The notes under the pieces were generated by a model, which did not search any database, had not been told where the DNA came from, and saw only the letters and a list, made by a program, of their open reading frames with translations. Source: Bacilli bacterium (GTDB lineage: Bacteria; Bacillota_I; Bacilli_A; ML615J-28; CAG-313). From it: 10,804 nt of DNA. This document shows positions 1-8,500 of this stretch, piece after piece (position 1 is the stretch's first letter; the number at the start of each line of letters is the position of its first letter). Location of the stretch: NCBI GenBank assembly GCA_900770645.1, contig CAAGKY010000168.1, positions 1-10,804 of the forward strand, in the 5' to 3' direction. The position numbers were made by a program, and so were the translations under genes.

Positions 1-459
1 ACTTACAAAAGTACGATAAAAGAATGAGAATCTTGCACCTGTATCATCCCAAATAACACGCATAATCTCTTTAGAATATGTTTGTGGTTCATCAAGTGGT
101 AACCTATCTTTACCAAATTTTGCTTCACCTTCATCATTTGTTTGATCAGTTACTTTTGTATTAATACCTTGAGTTTCATATTTTATAATGTTCTTTTCAA
201 AATTATCACTAAAAGCATAGAAATCATTTTTCGCAAACAAATATCTTGTACTTGTTGAAAAATCCGCAACATTTACACTTCCATCATACTCAAACTTATA
301 AGTTGGTAATGTGCCTTCATAAACTAAAATTTCCTCAATTTCTTTTGGAATTGATAATGTTACTCCACCCTCATAACTAATTGTATCGTCACAACTAGTT
401 AATGAAACTAATAAAAATAGACCAATTAATAAAAGAAATATTTTCTTCATGTTCTTCAT
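1..459 (-). CDS. Predicted lipoprotein of unknown function, C-terminus cut by window edge
   Basis: The frame is open from ATG at 459 to the left edge (153 codons seen, no stop), so the gene is partial at its 3' end. The N-terminus is a typical lipoprotein signal peptide: basic MKNMKK, a hydrophobic run of about 15 residues, then the lipobox LTSC with the acylated cysteine at residue 23. The mature part is therefore probably tethered to the outer face of the membrane. It begins CDDTISYEGG and is polar and mixed-charge, with no domain I recognise; the stretch VIWDDTGARFSFFYRTF lies at the cut end. The start at 459 is chosen because AAGGA (468-472) sits 8 bases upstream. A second ATG at 450 has no good ribosome site, but the lipobox is the same from either. 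The ATG follows the tgt stop codon after one base (TAAAATG), which implies co-transcription and probably translational coupling. Its role is unknown; a solute-binding or surface role cannot be told apart here. Confidence 0.87.
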   Translation of the reverse strand, partial: MKNMKKIFLLLIGLFLLVSLTSCDDTISYEGGVTLSIPKEIEEILVYEGTLPTYKFEYDGSVNVADFSTSTRYLFAKNDFYAFSDNFEKNIIKYETQGINTKVTDQTNDEGEAKFGKDRLPLDEPQTYSKEIMRVIWDDTGARFSFFYRTFVS

Positions 460-460
460 T

Positions 461-1594
461 TTAGAAATCCTTGTCATTATTATTTAAACCATATTTTTCG
501 TAGAATTCATTTTTGAATTCTAAGAAGCGATCTTCTTTAATGGCTTGGCGAATATTTTCCATTAAGTTAAGTAGGAAATGAGTATTATGAATAGTAATTA
601 AACGTTGTCCCAAAATTTCTTCAGCTTTGATTAAGTGACGAATATATGCTCTTGTATAGTTTTTACATGTATAACAATTACATTCTGGATCAAGCGGTGT
701 GAAGTCTTGTTCAAATTCTTTGTTTTTCATCAGCATTCTTCCATGTGAAGTCATCGCTGTTCCATGTCTTGCGATACGAGTTGGTAAGACACAATCAAAG
801 ATATCTACTCCTCTTTCAACCGCATCAAGGATAGCACCAGGTGAACCAACTCCCATTAAATATCTAGGTTTGTTTTCTGGTAAAACTGGAATCGTGTAAT
901 CTAAAATTTTGTTTTGAATTTCTTTTGGTTCTCCTACACTAGTACCACCAATTGAATATCCATCAAATGGCATTTTAACAAGTTCTTCAGCACAGTGAAC
1001 ACGTAGGTCTTCAAATTCTCCACCTTGAACAATTCCAAATAACCCTTGATCTTCTTTTCTTGAGTTGGCTTCAAGTCCTCTTGCAGCCCAACGTAATGTA
1101 CGCTCAACAGAATTTGCAAGATACTCGTGAGTTGCAGGATATGGTGGACATTCATCAAAACTCATCATGATATCACTACCTAATCCATTTTGAATTTCTA
1201 ACGCTTTTTCAGGTGATAAGAATAACTTAGCACCACTTTTATGATGTTTAAAAGTTACTCCTTCTTCTTTGATATCTCGAAGTTTCGCAAGTGAGAATAC
1301 TTGGAAACCACCAGAATCAGTTAGAATAGACCCATCCCAATTCATAAACTTATGTAATCCACCAGCTTTTTTAACAATTTCATGACCAGGTTGATTCCAT
1401 AAATGATATGTGTTACCTAATATAATTTTTGCTCCTGCTGCTTCTAGTTCTTCTTTTGATAATGTTTTTACTGTTGCTTGTGTTCCAACAGGCATAAACA
1501 TTGGTGTTTCAAAGGTAGAATGAGGAGTAGTAATAACTCCTAATCTAGCTCTAGATGCAGTATCTTTTTTTACTAATTTGTATTTTATAACCAT
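461..1594 (-). CDS. tgt: Queuine/preQ1 tRNA-guanine transglycosylase
   Basis: This cytosolic enzyme exchanges guanine at wobble position 34 of GUN-anticodon tRNAs (Tyr, His, Asp, Asn) for a queuosine precursor by a covalent base-exchange mechanism. The 377-residue length fits the bacterial family. Visible elements: RLGVITTPHSTFETPMFMPV near the N-terminus; DSGGFQVFSL with the conserved Asp93; FDECPPYP with D147-E148-C149; the substrate loop GGTSVGEP at 216-223; VDIFDCVLPTR with the nucleophile Asp267; and the zinc site C305, C307, C310 and H336. The frame extends to a TTG at 1612, but ATG at 1594 is the better start: GAGGAA (1601-1606) lies 6 bases upstream and MVIKYKL is the family's normal beginning. 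It sits 44 bases behind pgi and one base ahead of a lipoprotein gene. Oddity: Thr218 occupies the position that is Leu in the usual GGL(A/S)VGE loop. Function as a Tgt is secure; the preferred base (preQ1 or queuine) is not. Confidence 0.97.
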   Translation of the reverse strand: MVIKYKLVKKDTASRARLGVITTPHSTFETPMFMPVGTQATVKTLSKEELEAAGAKIILGNTYHLWNQPGHEIVKKAGGLHKFMNWDGSILTDSGGFQVFSLAKLRDIKEEGVTFKHHKSGAKLFLSPEKALEIQNGLGSDIMMSFDECPPYPATHEYLANSVERTLRWAARGLEANSRKEDQGLFGIVQGGEFEDLRVHCAEELVKMPFDGYSIGGTSVGEPKEIQNKILDYTIPVLPENKPRYLMGVGSPGAILDAVERGVDIFDCVLPTRIARHGTAMTSHGRMLMKNKEFEQDFTPLDPECNCYTCKNYTRAYIRHLIKAEEILGQRLITIHNTHFLLNLMENIRQAIKEDRFLEFKNEFYEKYGLNNNDKDF

Positions 1595-1600
1595 AATTTT

Positions 1601-1606
1601 TTCCTC
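1601..1606 (-). promoter_or_regulatory. Ribosome binding site deciding the tgt start
   Basis: GAGGAA on the minus strand lies 6 bases before ATG at 1594. It falls inside the frame if TTG at 1612 is used, so it supports the shorter, 377-residue Tgt. Confidence 0.8.
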
Positions 1607-1638
1607 ATGCAATCTTTAACTATGAAGAAAATAAAGTA

Positions 1639-2955
1639 TTATAGACGTTTTTCTAATTCTTTCTTTAATTCTTCAAAGCCTTTTTTACCAAGTAAAGCAA
1701 ACATATTTTTCTTATAACTTTCTACACCTGGTTGGTTGAATGGATTAATATCTAACATATAACAAGATAATCCACAACTGAACATAAAGAAGTATAATAA
1801 ATATCCAATATGTTTAGCATCAATCTTATCTAAATTGATTACACCATTAGGAACTCCACCATCTACATGGGCTAATATAGTTCCTTGCATTGCTTTTTTA
1901 TTTACAAAGTCAAGTGATGTACCAGCTAAATAATTAATACCATCTAAGTCTGATTCAGCTTTTTCAATTGTTACCACTTCTTCAGGATTAACTACATTGA
2001 TAACTGTTTCAAACATTAATCTTTGTCCTTCTTGAACATATTGTCCAAGTGAATGTAAATCAGTAGAGTATACTAAGCTAGCAGGGAATAAACCTTTACC
2101 ATCTTTTCCTTCTGATTCACCAAATAATTGTTTCCACCATTCACTAATAAATGATAGTTTTGGTTCGAATGAAACTAAAATTTCTGTTGTTTTATTATCA
2201 CAATACATTTTGTTTCTTACAACCGCATATTTCATTGCTTCATTTTGTTCAAATGGTAATTCATAACAATCTTTTTGAGCAAGTGCAGCCCCATTCATTA
2301 ATTCATCAATATCAACACCTGCACAAGCAATAGGTAATAAACCTACACCTGTAAATACTGAATATCTACCACCAATATCATCTGGGACATTGAATGTTAC
2401 ATAACCAAGTTCATTGGCTTGTGTACGTAATGCACCTTTAACTAAATCTGTAGTAGCATAGATACGTTTATTAGCTTCTGCTTCTCCATATTTTTTAACT
2501 AATAATTCTTTAAATAAACGGAAGGCAATCGCAGGTTCTGTTGTTGTACCTGATTTAGAAATAACATTGATTGAGAAATCTTTGTTTTCTAAATATGCAA
2601 GTAATTGACTTGTATATGTTGATGATAATGTGTGACCCGCAAAAATAATTTCCACATCTTCTTTAGTTGGGAAATATCCTTTTAATGCTTCAATTACGGC
2701 TTTAGCTCCTAAATATGATCCACCAATTCCAATTACTACTAAAACTTGTGAATTGGCACGAATTTCTTTAGCACATTTTTTAACTAATTCAAATTCAGCT
2801 TTATCATAATCTACTGGCCATTTTAACCAACCTAAGAAATCATTCCCAGCTCCAGTTTTATTTACAAGTGTATCATAAGCCACTTTTACTTTTGCACTAG
2901 CAGCTTGCATTTCTTCAGGAGTAATCCCTGTATTTTTATAATCAAATTTTAACAT
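1639..2955 (-). CDS. pgi: Glucose-6-phosphate isomerase
   Basis: This cytosolic enzyme interconverts glucose-6-phosphate and fructose-6-phosphate, linking the kinase and mutase upstream in the operon to glycolysis. At 438 residues it belongs to the short bacterial (Bacillus/Thermotoga-like) PGI type with two SIS folds. Seen in order: VVIGIGGSYLGAKA in the first SIS fold; the phosphate-binding ISKSGTTTEPAIAF; the family signature DDIGGRYSVFTGVGLLPIA; GESEGKDGKG with the likely catalytic glutamate (E280 or E282); DLHSLGQ with His301; and the C-terminal signature INPFNQPGVESYKK with the conserved Lys415. Every expected catalytic element is present and nothing looks damaged. Its ATG overlaps the stop of the mutase gene by one base (TAATG). 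The ribosome site GAGGTGG (2960-2966) lies inside the end of that gene, so translation is probably coupled. The stop is TAA, followed by a 44-base gap to tgt with no terminator-like hairpin. Confidence 0.97.
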   Translation of the reverse strand: MLKFDYKNTGITPEEMQAASAKVKVAYDTLVNKTGAGNDFLGWLKWPVDYDKAEFELVKKCAKEIRANSQVLVVIGIGGSYLGAKAVIEALKGYFPTKEDVEIIFAGHTLSSTYTSQLLAYLENKDFSINVISKSGTTTEPAIAFRLFKELLVKKYGEAEANKRIYATTDLVKGALRTQANELGYVTFNVPDDIGGRYSVFTGVGLLPIACAGVDIDELMNGAALAQKDCYELPFEQNEAMKYAVVRNKMYCDNKTTEILVSFEPKLSFISEWWKQLFGESEGKDGKGLFPASLVYSTDLHSLGQYVQEGQRLMFETVINVVNPEEVVTIEKAESDLDGINYLAGTSLDFVNKKAMQGTILAHVDGGVPNGVINLDKIDAKHIGYLLYFFMFSCGLSCYMLDINPFNQPGVESYKKNMFALLGKKGFEELKKELEKRL

Positions 2956-2966
2956 TATTCCACCTC
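2953..2966 (-). promoter_or_regulatory. Overlapping stop/start TAATG with ribosome site, pgcA-pgi
   Basis: The pgcA stop TAA (2957-2955) shares its last A with the pgi ATG (2955-2953). The Shine-Dalgarno GAGGTGG (2966-2960) is within the last sense codons of pgcA, 4 bases before the ATG. This is the classical arrangement for termination-reinitiation coupling, which tends to keep two proteins in proportion. Confidence 0.85.
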
Positions 2967-4658
2967 ATCAATAATCTTAGATACTGCGTCTTTTAAACTT
3001 TCAACTAAAGCTTTAGATTCAGCTTCTGTCTTACATACAATTGAGATATAAACTTTTAATTTAGGTTCAGTACCAGATGGTCTTAATACAAACCAACCAC
3101 CATCATCAAAAATGTATTTAACAACTAATGAATTAGGTAAAGTAAGTTTTCCAACTTGACCATTTTCTTTATAGATTCCTAAATCATAATCTTCAACGCG
3201 GGCAATATTGCGGTTTACAATAGAGTTTAATTCAATATTTTGGAAGTGACGCATAATACGATTAATTCTTGCGCTTCCTTCTTGTCCACGTAAGTAGATA
3301 TTTAATACACCTTCTTGGTAGTATCCAAATTCTTCATAAATATCATTTAATACTTGAACTAAAGTCTTATCTTGTTCTTTATAGAAAGATGCAACTTCAG
3401 CAAGCAATAATGTTGCTTGTAATGAGTCTTTATCACGGACAAAATCTTTAATTACATAACCATATGATTCTTCATAACCAAAGAAGAATTCTTCATCTGT
3501 ATTTTCAATTTTCTTAGCTTGTTCACCAATGAATTTAAATCCAGTTAGTGTTTGAACTAATTTTAATCCATATTTTTCACAAATTGCTTTGGCAATATTA
3601 GAAGTAACGATTGTATTATAAACATTTACTTTTGGCCCATGAGCTTTATATTTAGCTAAATAGTTAAGTAAAATAGCTCCTGTTTGGTTACCTGTTAATA
3701 ATACATATTCACCATTATCATCTTTTGCGGCTATACCCATACGGTCAGCATCTGGGTCAGTCGCAATTAATATATCCGCATTAACTTCTTTACCTAAGTT
3801 AATCGCATATTCAAAAGCAGTACTTTCTTCTGGATTTGGTGATTTAACAGTTGAGAAGAATGGATCTGGAATCATTTGTTCTTTTACTTCTACAACATTA
3901 TATCCTTCTTCTTTTAATAAATCTGCTAAATGAACTGATGCAGTACCATGTAATGGTGTAAAGACAATTTTAATATTATCTTTTTTAACTTGTTGTACAG
4001 GAACAGTTTTAACCATTTCTAAGTATTTATCATCTATTTCTTTATCAATCATCTTGATTAAATTTTGAGCTTTTAGTTCTTCAAAATTACCTACTGGAAT
4101 GTTAAATAAATCATTAATTTTTGAAATTTTATCAATTACTACATCCGCAAGTTCAGGGATTAATTGACAACCATCTTCATCATAAACTTTATATCCATTG
4201 TATTCAGGTGGGTTATGACTAGCTGTTATCATAATTCCTCCAGCACATTTTAATTCTCTAACCGCAAAACTTAACTCTGGTGTAGGACGTAAACTAGAGA
4301 ATAAATACACTTTTACACCGGCTGCTCCAAAAACAGCTGCTGATGCACAAGCAAATTCATAGCTATAGTTACGACAATCATAAGAGATAACCATTCCTTT
4401 TTCTTTTAAAGATTCTCCATATTTTTCTTCTAAATATTGATAGAAACCATAAGTTGCTTTTTGAACAGTATAGATATTCATACGATTTGTACCAACACCT
4501 AATACTCCTCTTAATCCTCCTGTTCCAAAAGCTAAATCTGTATAGAAAGCATCATTTAATTTATCTTCATCTAAACTAAGTAATTCTTCTTTTAATTTTT
4601 GATCTAAGGCATGATATTCTTGCCATTTTTTAATTTTATCTAATACTAATTGATCCAT
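2955..4658 (-). CDS. pgcA: Alpha-phosphoglucomutase (PgcA-like phosphohexomutase)
   Basis: This cytosolic alpha-D-phosphohexomutase interconverts glucose-1-phosphate and glucose-6-phosphate through a phosphoserine and a glucose-1,6-bisphosphate intermediate. At 567 residues it matches the PgcA/PGM2-like branch (about 560-600) rather than the shorter GlmM or ManB types. All four family loops are visible: TASHNPPEYNGYKVYD with the phosphorylated Ser147; the magnesium loop DPDADR at 301-306 (D301, D303, D305); the sugar-recognition loop GYEESYGY from 394; and the phosphate loop RPSGTEPKLKVY from 526. RDKDS and the helical stretch after it are also typical of PgcA. ATG at 4658 is preceded by AGGAGA (4664-4669), 5 bases away, in the 12-base gap after the kinase gene. 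The products could feed UDP-glucose and glycolipid synthesis, or it could channel glucose-1-phosphate from phosphorylases into glycolysis. Some activity on mannose phosphates cannot be excluded. Confidence 0.95.
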   Translation of the reverse strand: MDQLVLDKIKKWQEYHALDQKLKEELLSLDEDKLNDAFYTDLAFGTGGLRGVLGVGTNRMNIYTVQKATYGFYQYLEEKYGESLKEKGMVISYDCRNYSYEFACASAAVFGAAGVKVYLFSSLRPTPELSFAVRELKCAGGIMITASHNPPEYNGYKVYDEDGCQLIPELADVVIDKISKINDLFNIPVGNFEELKAQNLIKMIDKEIDDKYLEMVKTVPVQQVKKDNIKIVFTPLHGTASVHLADLLKEEGYNVVEVKEQMIPDPFFSTVKSPNPEESTAFEYAINLGKEVNADILIATDPDADRMGIAAKDDNGEYVLLTGNQTGAILLNYLAKYKAHGPKVNVYNTIVTSNIAKAICEKYGLKLVQTLTGFKFIGEQAKKIENTDEEFFFGYEESYGYVIKDFVRDKDSLQATLLLAEVASFYKEQDKTLVQVLNDIYEEFGYYQEGVLNIYLRGQEGSARINRIMRHFQNIELNSIVNRNIARVEDYDLGIYKENGQVGKLTLPNSLVVKYIFDDGGWFVLRPSGTEPKLKVYISIVCKTEAESKALVESLKDAVSKIIDEVE

Positions 4659-4670
4659 AATTATCTCCTA

Positions 4671-5540
4671 TTATTTATTTTTCATAGCATAGTTATAGTA
4701 TGCACCGATCATACCACCATCATTACCATGTTTTGAATTAACAATTTTAATATTTTTGAATGTTTCAGGTTCAACAATTTTTGAAGCTTCATCATAAATT
4801 TCTTGTGATAAAGATTTACGATTTGAAATTCCTCCCCCAATTACAATTGCTTCGGGGTCGAAAATATACACTAAATTCGCAATTCCCCAAGCTAAATCAT
4901 GGAAGAATTGACTTACAATTTTATTTGCGGTTGGATCACCATTATCATATAGTTTGAAAATTTCTACACCATTATCTACCTTTAATCCAGCCTCTTTACA
5001 TTTTCTAACTAAAGCAGCAGTAGAAGCGATTTCTTCAAAGCATTGGCTATCACTTCCAAGAAGCATTTTTCCAAATTCTCCTCCACACCAAGCTCCACCA
5101 TGCCATACTTGATTATAGTATACAATGGCTCCACCAATTCCTGTTCCAATTGTCATCATTAAGAATTGATTTAAACTTTTACCATAACCGCTAATACTTT
5201 CCGCAAGTCCAAAGCAGTTAACATCGTTATCCGCAACACACTCTAATCCAAAATTCTTTTTGAAGATATCAGCTAATTCTAGTCCTTCCATGTTTGGAGC
5301 ACTATAAGAAGGTAGTAAAACAACTCCAGTCTCATAGTTTATACATCCTGCACAACTAACTCCTACACCTTCAATTTCATATTCTTCAAGAATCTTCTTT
5401 GTAGTATCAACTAGTTGTTTGGTAATTGATTCTTTTGTACTTGCATCTGTTTTCATAGAGTATTTAGAGACAATTTTCCCATCTTTAACTACTCCATATT
5501 TAATGTCGGTACCACCTATGTCAAAACATAATACTTGCAT
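4671..5540 (-). CDS. ROK-family sugar kinase, probably glucokinase or beta-glucoside kinase-like
   Basis: This is a cytosolic ATP-dependent sugar kinase of the ROK family, 289 residues. The ATP phosphate loop DIGGTDIKYG is at residues 7-16, VADNDVNCFGLAE carries the presumed catalytic base Asp106, MTIGTGIGGAI is the second phosphate loop, and IFDPEAIVIGGGIS is the usual C-terminal adenosine-side motif. The zinc site of most ROK kinases (GEIGH plus the CxCGxxGC cluster) is absent: the line reads GEFGK with Lys158 for His, then GSDSQCFEEIAS with one cysteine. From memory, Listeria BglK, a non-zinc ROK beta-glucoside kinase, has a similar layout (EEIFANYD against VEIFKLYD here). The neighbours, phosphoglucomutase and glucose-6-phosphate isomerase, argue for glucose or a glucoside as substrate. 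Fructose, N-acetylmannosamine or other sugars remain possible. AGGAGG (5545-5550) precedes the ATG by 4 bases and overlaps the dnaE stop. Confidence 0.92.
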   Translation of the reverse strand: MQVLCFDIGGTDIKYGVVKDGKIVSKYSMKTDASTKESITKQLVDTTKKILEEYEIEGVGVSCAGCINYETGVVLLPSYSAPNMEGLELADIFKKNFGLECVADNDVNCFGLAESISGYGKSLNQFLMMTIGTGIGGAIVYYNQVWHGGAWCGGEFGKMLLGSDSQCFEEIASTAALVRKCKEAGLKVDNGVEIFKLYDNGDPTANKIVSQFFHDLAWGIANLVYIFDPEAIVIGGGISNRKSLSQEIYDEASKIVEPETFKNIKIVNSKHGNDGGMIGAYYNYAMKNK

Positions 5541-5551
5541 AATGCCTCCTA
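5538..5551 (-). promoter_or_regulatory. dnaE stop codon merged with kinase ribosome site
   Basis: The minus strand reads TAGGAGGCATTATG. The dnaE stop TAG (5551-5549) overlaps the full-consensus Shine-Dalgarno AGGAGG (5550-5545), and the kinase ATG follows after 4 bases. A ribosome finishing dnaE stops on the kinase's binding site, so the two genes must be on one message and are probably coupled. This is the strongest ribosome site in the window, which may let the sugar genes be translated more than dnaE. Confidence 0.85.
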
Positions 5552-8500
5552 TATTAACTTCATACTATCAACTACAATTTGTAATTGGTTTTTGCGTTTT
5601 TCAACTTTTCCACAAATTGCGTATACTTGTCCTGTTGATAGTTGTTGATATTTTTCATATTGTTTAGGGAATAAAGTAATATCTATTGAATCAGAATCAT
5701 CGTAAACTGTACAGAAAGCCATCATTTCACCATTTGAAGTTTTTACTTCTTTTACCTTTTTGATAACTCCTAATACATTTGCGTATGAACTATTTTTAAT
5801 ATCAATTATTTTTTGTAATTCTGTATTACGATATAAATTTTGATATTGGAACATAAAATTATACTTTATATTTAAGCCTAAAACTTCTTTTTCTTTTTCT
5901 AATAAATATCCATATGGATATTCTTCTACATCATAAGCAGTTTCTAATAATTCAAGTTGATTGATGAATGCATATTGATTTCTGCTTATAATTCCTGGAT
6001 AATTTTCAATCATTGATTTTTTTGTCTTTTTAAAACAATCTAGTGCTCCACTATAGATTATATTTTCTAATAGTGAGGCAGGAATAATATTTTTTGTTCT
6101 TACCACAAAATCTTCAAAGTCTTTAAATTCTCCCTTTTCCCTTTCTTTTAGAATTTCGGTTACTTTTACTAATCCTAAACCCATTATACCAGTTAAAGGG
6201 TAAATAATTTGGTGATTTTTAGATACAAAAATATCGGTACTGATATTAATATTAGGTGAGCATATTTTAATGTTTTGTTTTCTTGCTTCATTAATATATT
6301 CACTCATCATTGTATCTGAACCAATAATACTGCTCATTAAACTACTGAAATAGTGTTCTGGATAGTTTGCTTTTAAATATGCTGTTTCATATGCCACAAC
6401 CGCATATGCCACGCTATGAGCTTTATTAAACCCGTAATTCGCAAACTTAACAATATAATCATAAATTTCTTCTGCTGTTTCTTTTGTATATCCTTTTTTA
6501 ATAGATGATGAAACAAAGTTAATTCTTTCCGCTTCTAAGATTTCTTTTTTCTTTTTAGAAACAGCTCTTCTTAAAATATCTGCTTGTCCTAAGCTGTATC
6601 CCGCAAATCTCCAAGCGATTAACATAATTTGATCTTGATAAACAATTGTCCCATAGGTATTTTTTAAGATTGGTTCTAAGTCAGGATGTGGATATGTGAC
6701 AATTTCTTCTCTAAATTTACGCTTAATAAATGTTGGAATAATATCCATTGGCCCTGGGCGATATAAGGCAATTGCACTTGTGATGTCATCAAATGAACTT
6801 ACCTTTAAGTCTCTTAATACTTTACGCATACCAGCAGATTCTAATTGGAATACGCCTGTTGTTTCGCCTGATGCAATCATTTTGAATGTCTTTGGATCAT
6901 TATAATCTTTTGGCATAACAAAATTAGGATTTTCTTTTTTAATACTATCTAAACAATTTTTAATGTTAGTTAGGTTTCTTAAACCTAAGAAGTCATTTTT
7001 TAGTAATCCTAATTTTTCTAAATCAACTGCTTCATATTGAGTTTGATAGATATCATTTAACCCTTCATCAAGTGGTGTATATGTAACTAAATCTTCTTTA
7101 GTCATTATAATCCCTGCCGCATGTGTAGATGTATTTCGCGGTAATCCTTCAATTTGCATAGCAATTTTTACTACTTGATCGATATCAGGATATTTAGAAC
7201 ATAATTCTTGTAACTTTTCACTTTGTGCATATATTTGTTTAAGTGGTGTATATGGATCTTTATTAATGCATTTCAAAATTTCTTTTAAACGTACATCACT
7301 TAGTTTAAGAACTTTTGATGAATCTCTTATGGCACTTCTAGAAGCAAAACATCCAAAAGTAACAATATGAGCTACTCTTTCTTTACCATATTTTCTACCT
7401 ACATAGCGAATAACTTCATCTCTTCTGTCATCTGGGAAGTCAATATCGATATCAGGCATTGTTGCTCTTTCAACATTTAAGAAACGTTCAAATAATAATC
7501 CGTGTTTAATTGGATCAATATCCGTAATTCCTAAACAATAACTTACCAAAGATGCGGGAGCAGAACCTCTTCCTGGTCCTACATATATATCTTCTCTTTT
7601 CGCAAACTTTACATAATCCCAAACGATTAAGAAATAATCATCAAATCCCATTTTATTAATTACTTGTAATTCGTAATTTAATCTTTTTTGATATTTGTCA
7701 ATTAATTCTTTTGTGTTAATAAACTTATCACTTAAACGCTTTTGTAATCCCTTAAAGCATAGAGCTTTTAAGTAATCAAAACTATTAATATCACTTGAAT
7801 AACTTGGCATATGATATTCACCAAATTTAATATTAACATTACATGCATTTGCGATTTCCATAGTGTTTTGAATCGCTTCATCTAAACCACGGAAATTATC
7901 TAACATTTCTCTATTCGAATGTAAACTATAATCTATTTGGCTTTTTTCATATTTAGGATTTTTGATAGTTTTTAACACATCTAGAGCTAGTCTTTCATCT
8001 TGAGATAAACAAGCAACCTCATGTAACGCAACCATTTTAATTTGATATTCTTTTGTAAATCTACAAAGAGCGGCTAATTTGTCTTGTTCATATTGACTAT
8101 CGATACTTACTCCCATGTATACAGCATGATAAATTTCTTTCAATAGATGATAATGATCAAGCGCCCATTTAGTTTGTTTTTCAAAATTATTGAAAATAAA
8201 ATTATATTTTGATGGTATAACCGCAATCAATCCTAGTGAAGTTTTTTGTAGATATTCAAGTTCAACATATCCTTTTTGAACTTTATGTCTACTACTAATT
8301 TTCATTAAGTTTTGATATCCTACATTATTAACCGCATATAATAAAATACTACTATTAATTTCATTAAAACGATAATTTACTTTTAAACCAATAATAGGTT
8401 TAATATTATTTTCGCGACATGCTTCATAAAACTTAATAGTCCCATGCATTACCCCATCATCTGTAATGGCTAATGAGTGATACCCTTTATTTTTGGCATC

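Noticed and set aside
448..450. ATG at 450 as start of the lipoprotein gene
   Set aside because: The AAGGA site is spaced 8 bases from ATG at 459 but 17 from this one; the mature protein would be identical.
699..899. Open frame on the plus strand opposite tgt
   Set aside because: It lies wholly inside a well-conserved gene on the other strand, has no recognisable domain and no ribosome site worth noting. The other plus-strand frames (2151-2333, 3269-3451, 4760-4957, 5419-5667, 6696-6905) fail for the same reason.
934..1158. Second minus-strand frame inside tgt
   Set aside because: It is an out-of-phase reading of conserved Tgt sequence. Tgt itself is unbroken, so there is no frameshift to explain.
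1595..1638. Separate promoter for tgt in the 44-base gap after pgi
   Set aside because: No pair of hexamers with acceptable spacing is visible; tgt is most simply part of the same operon.
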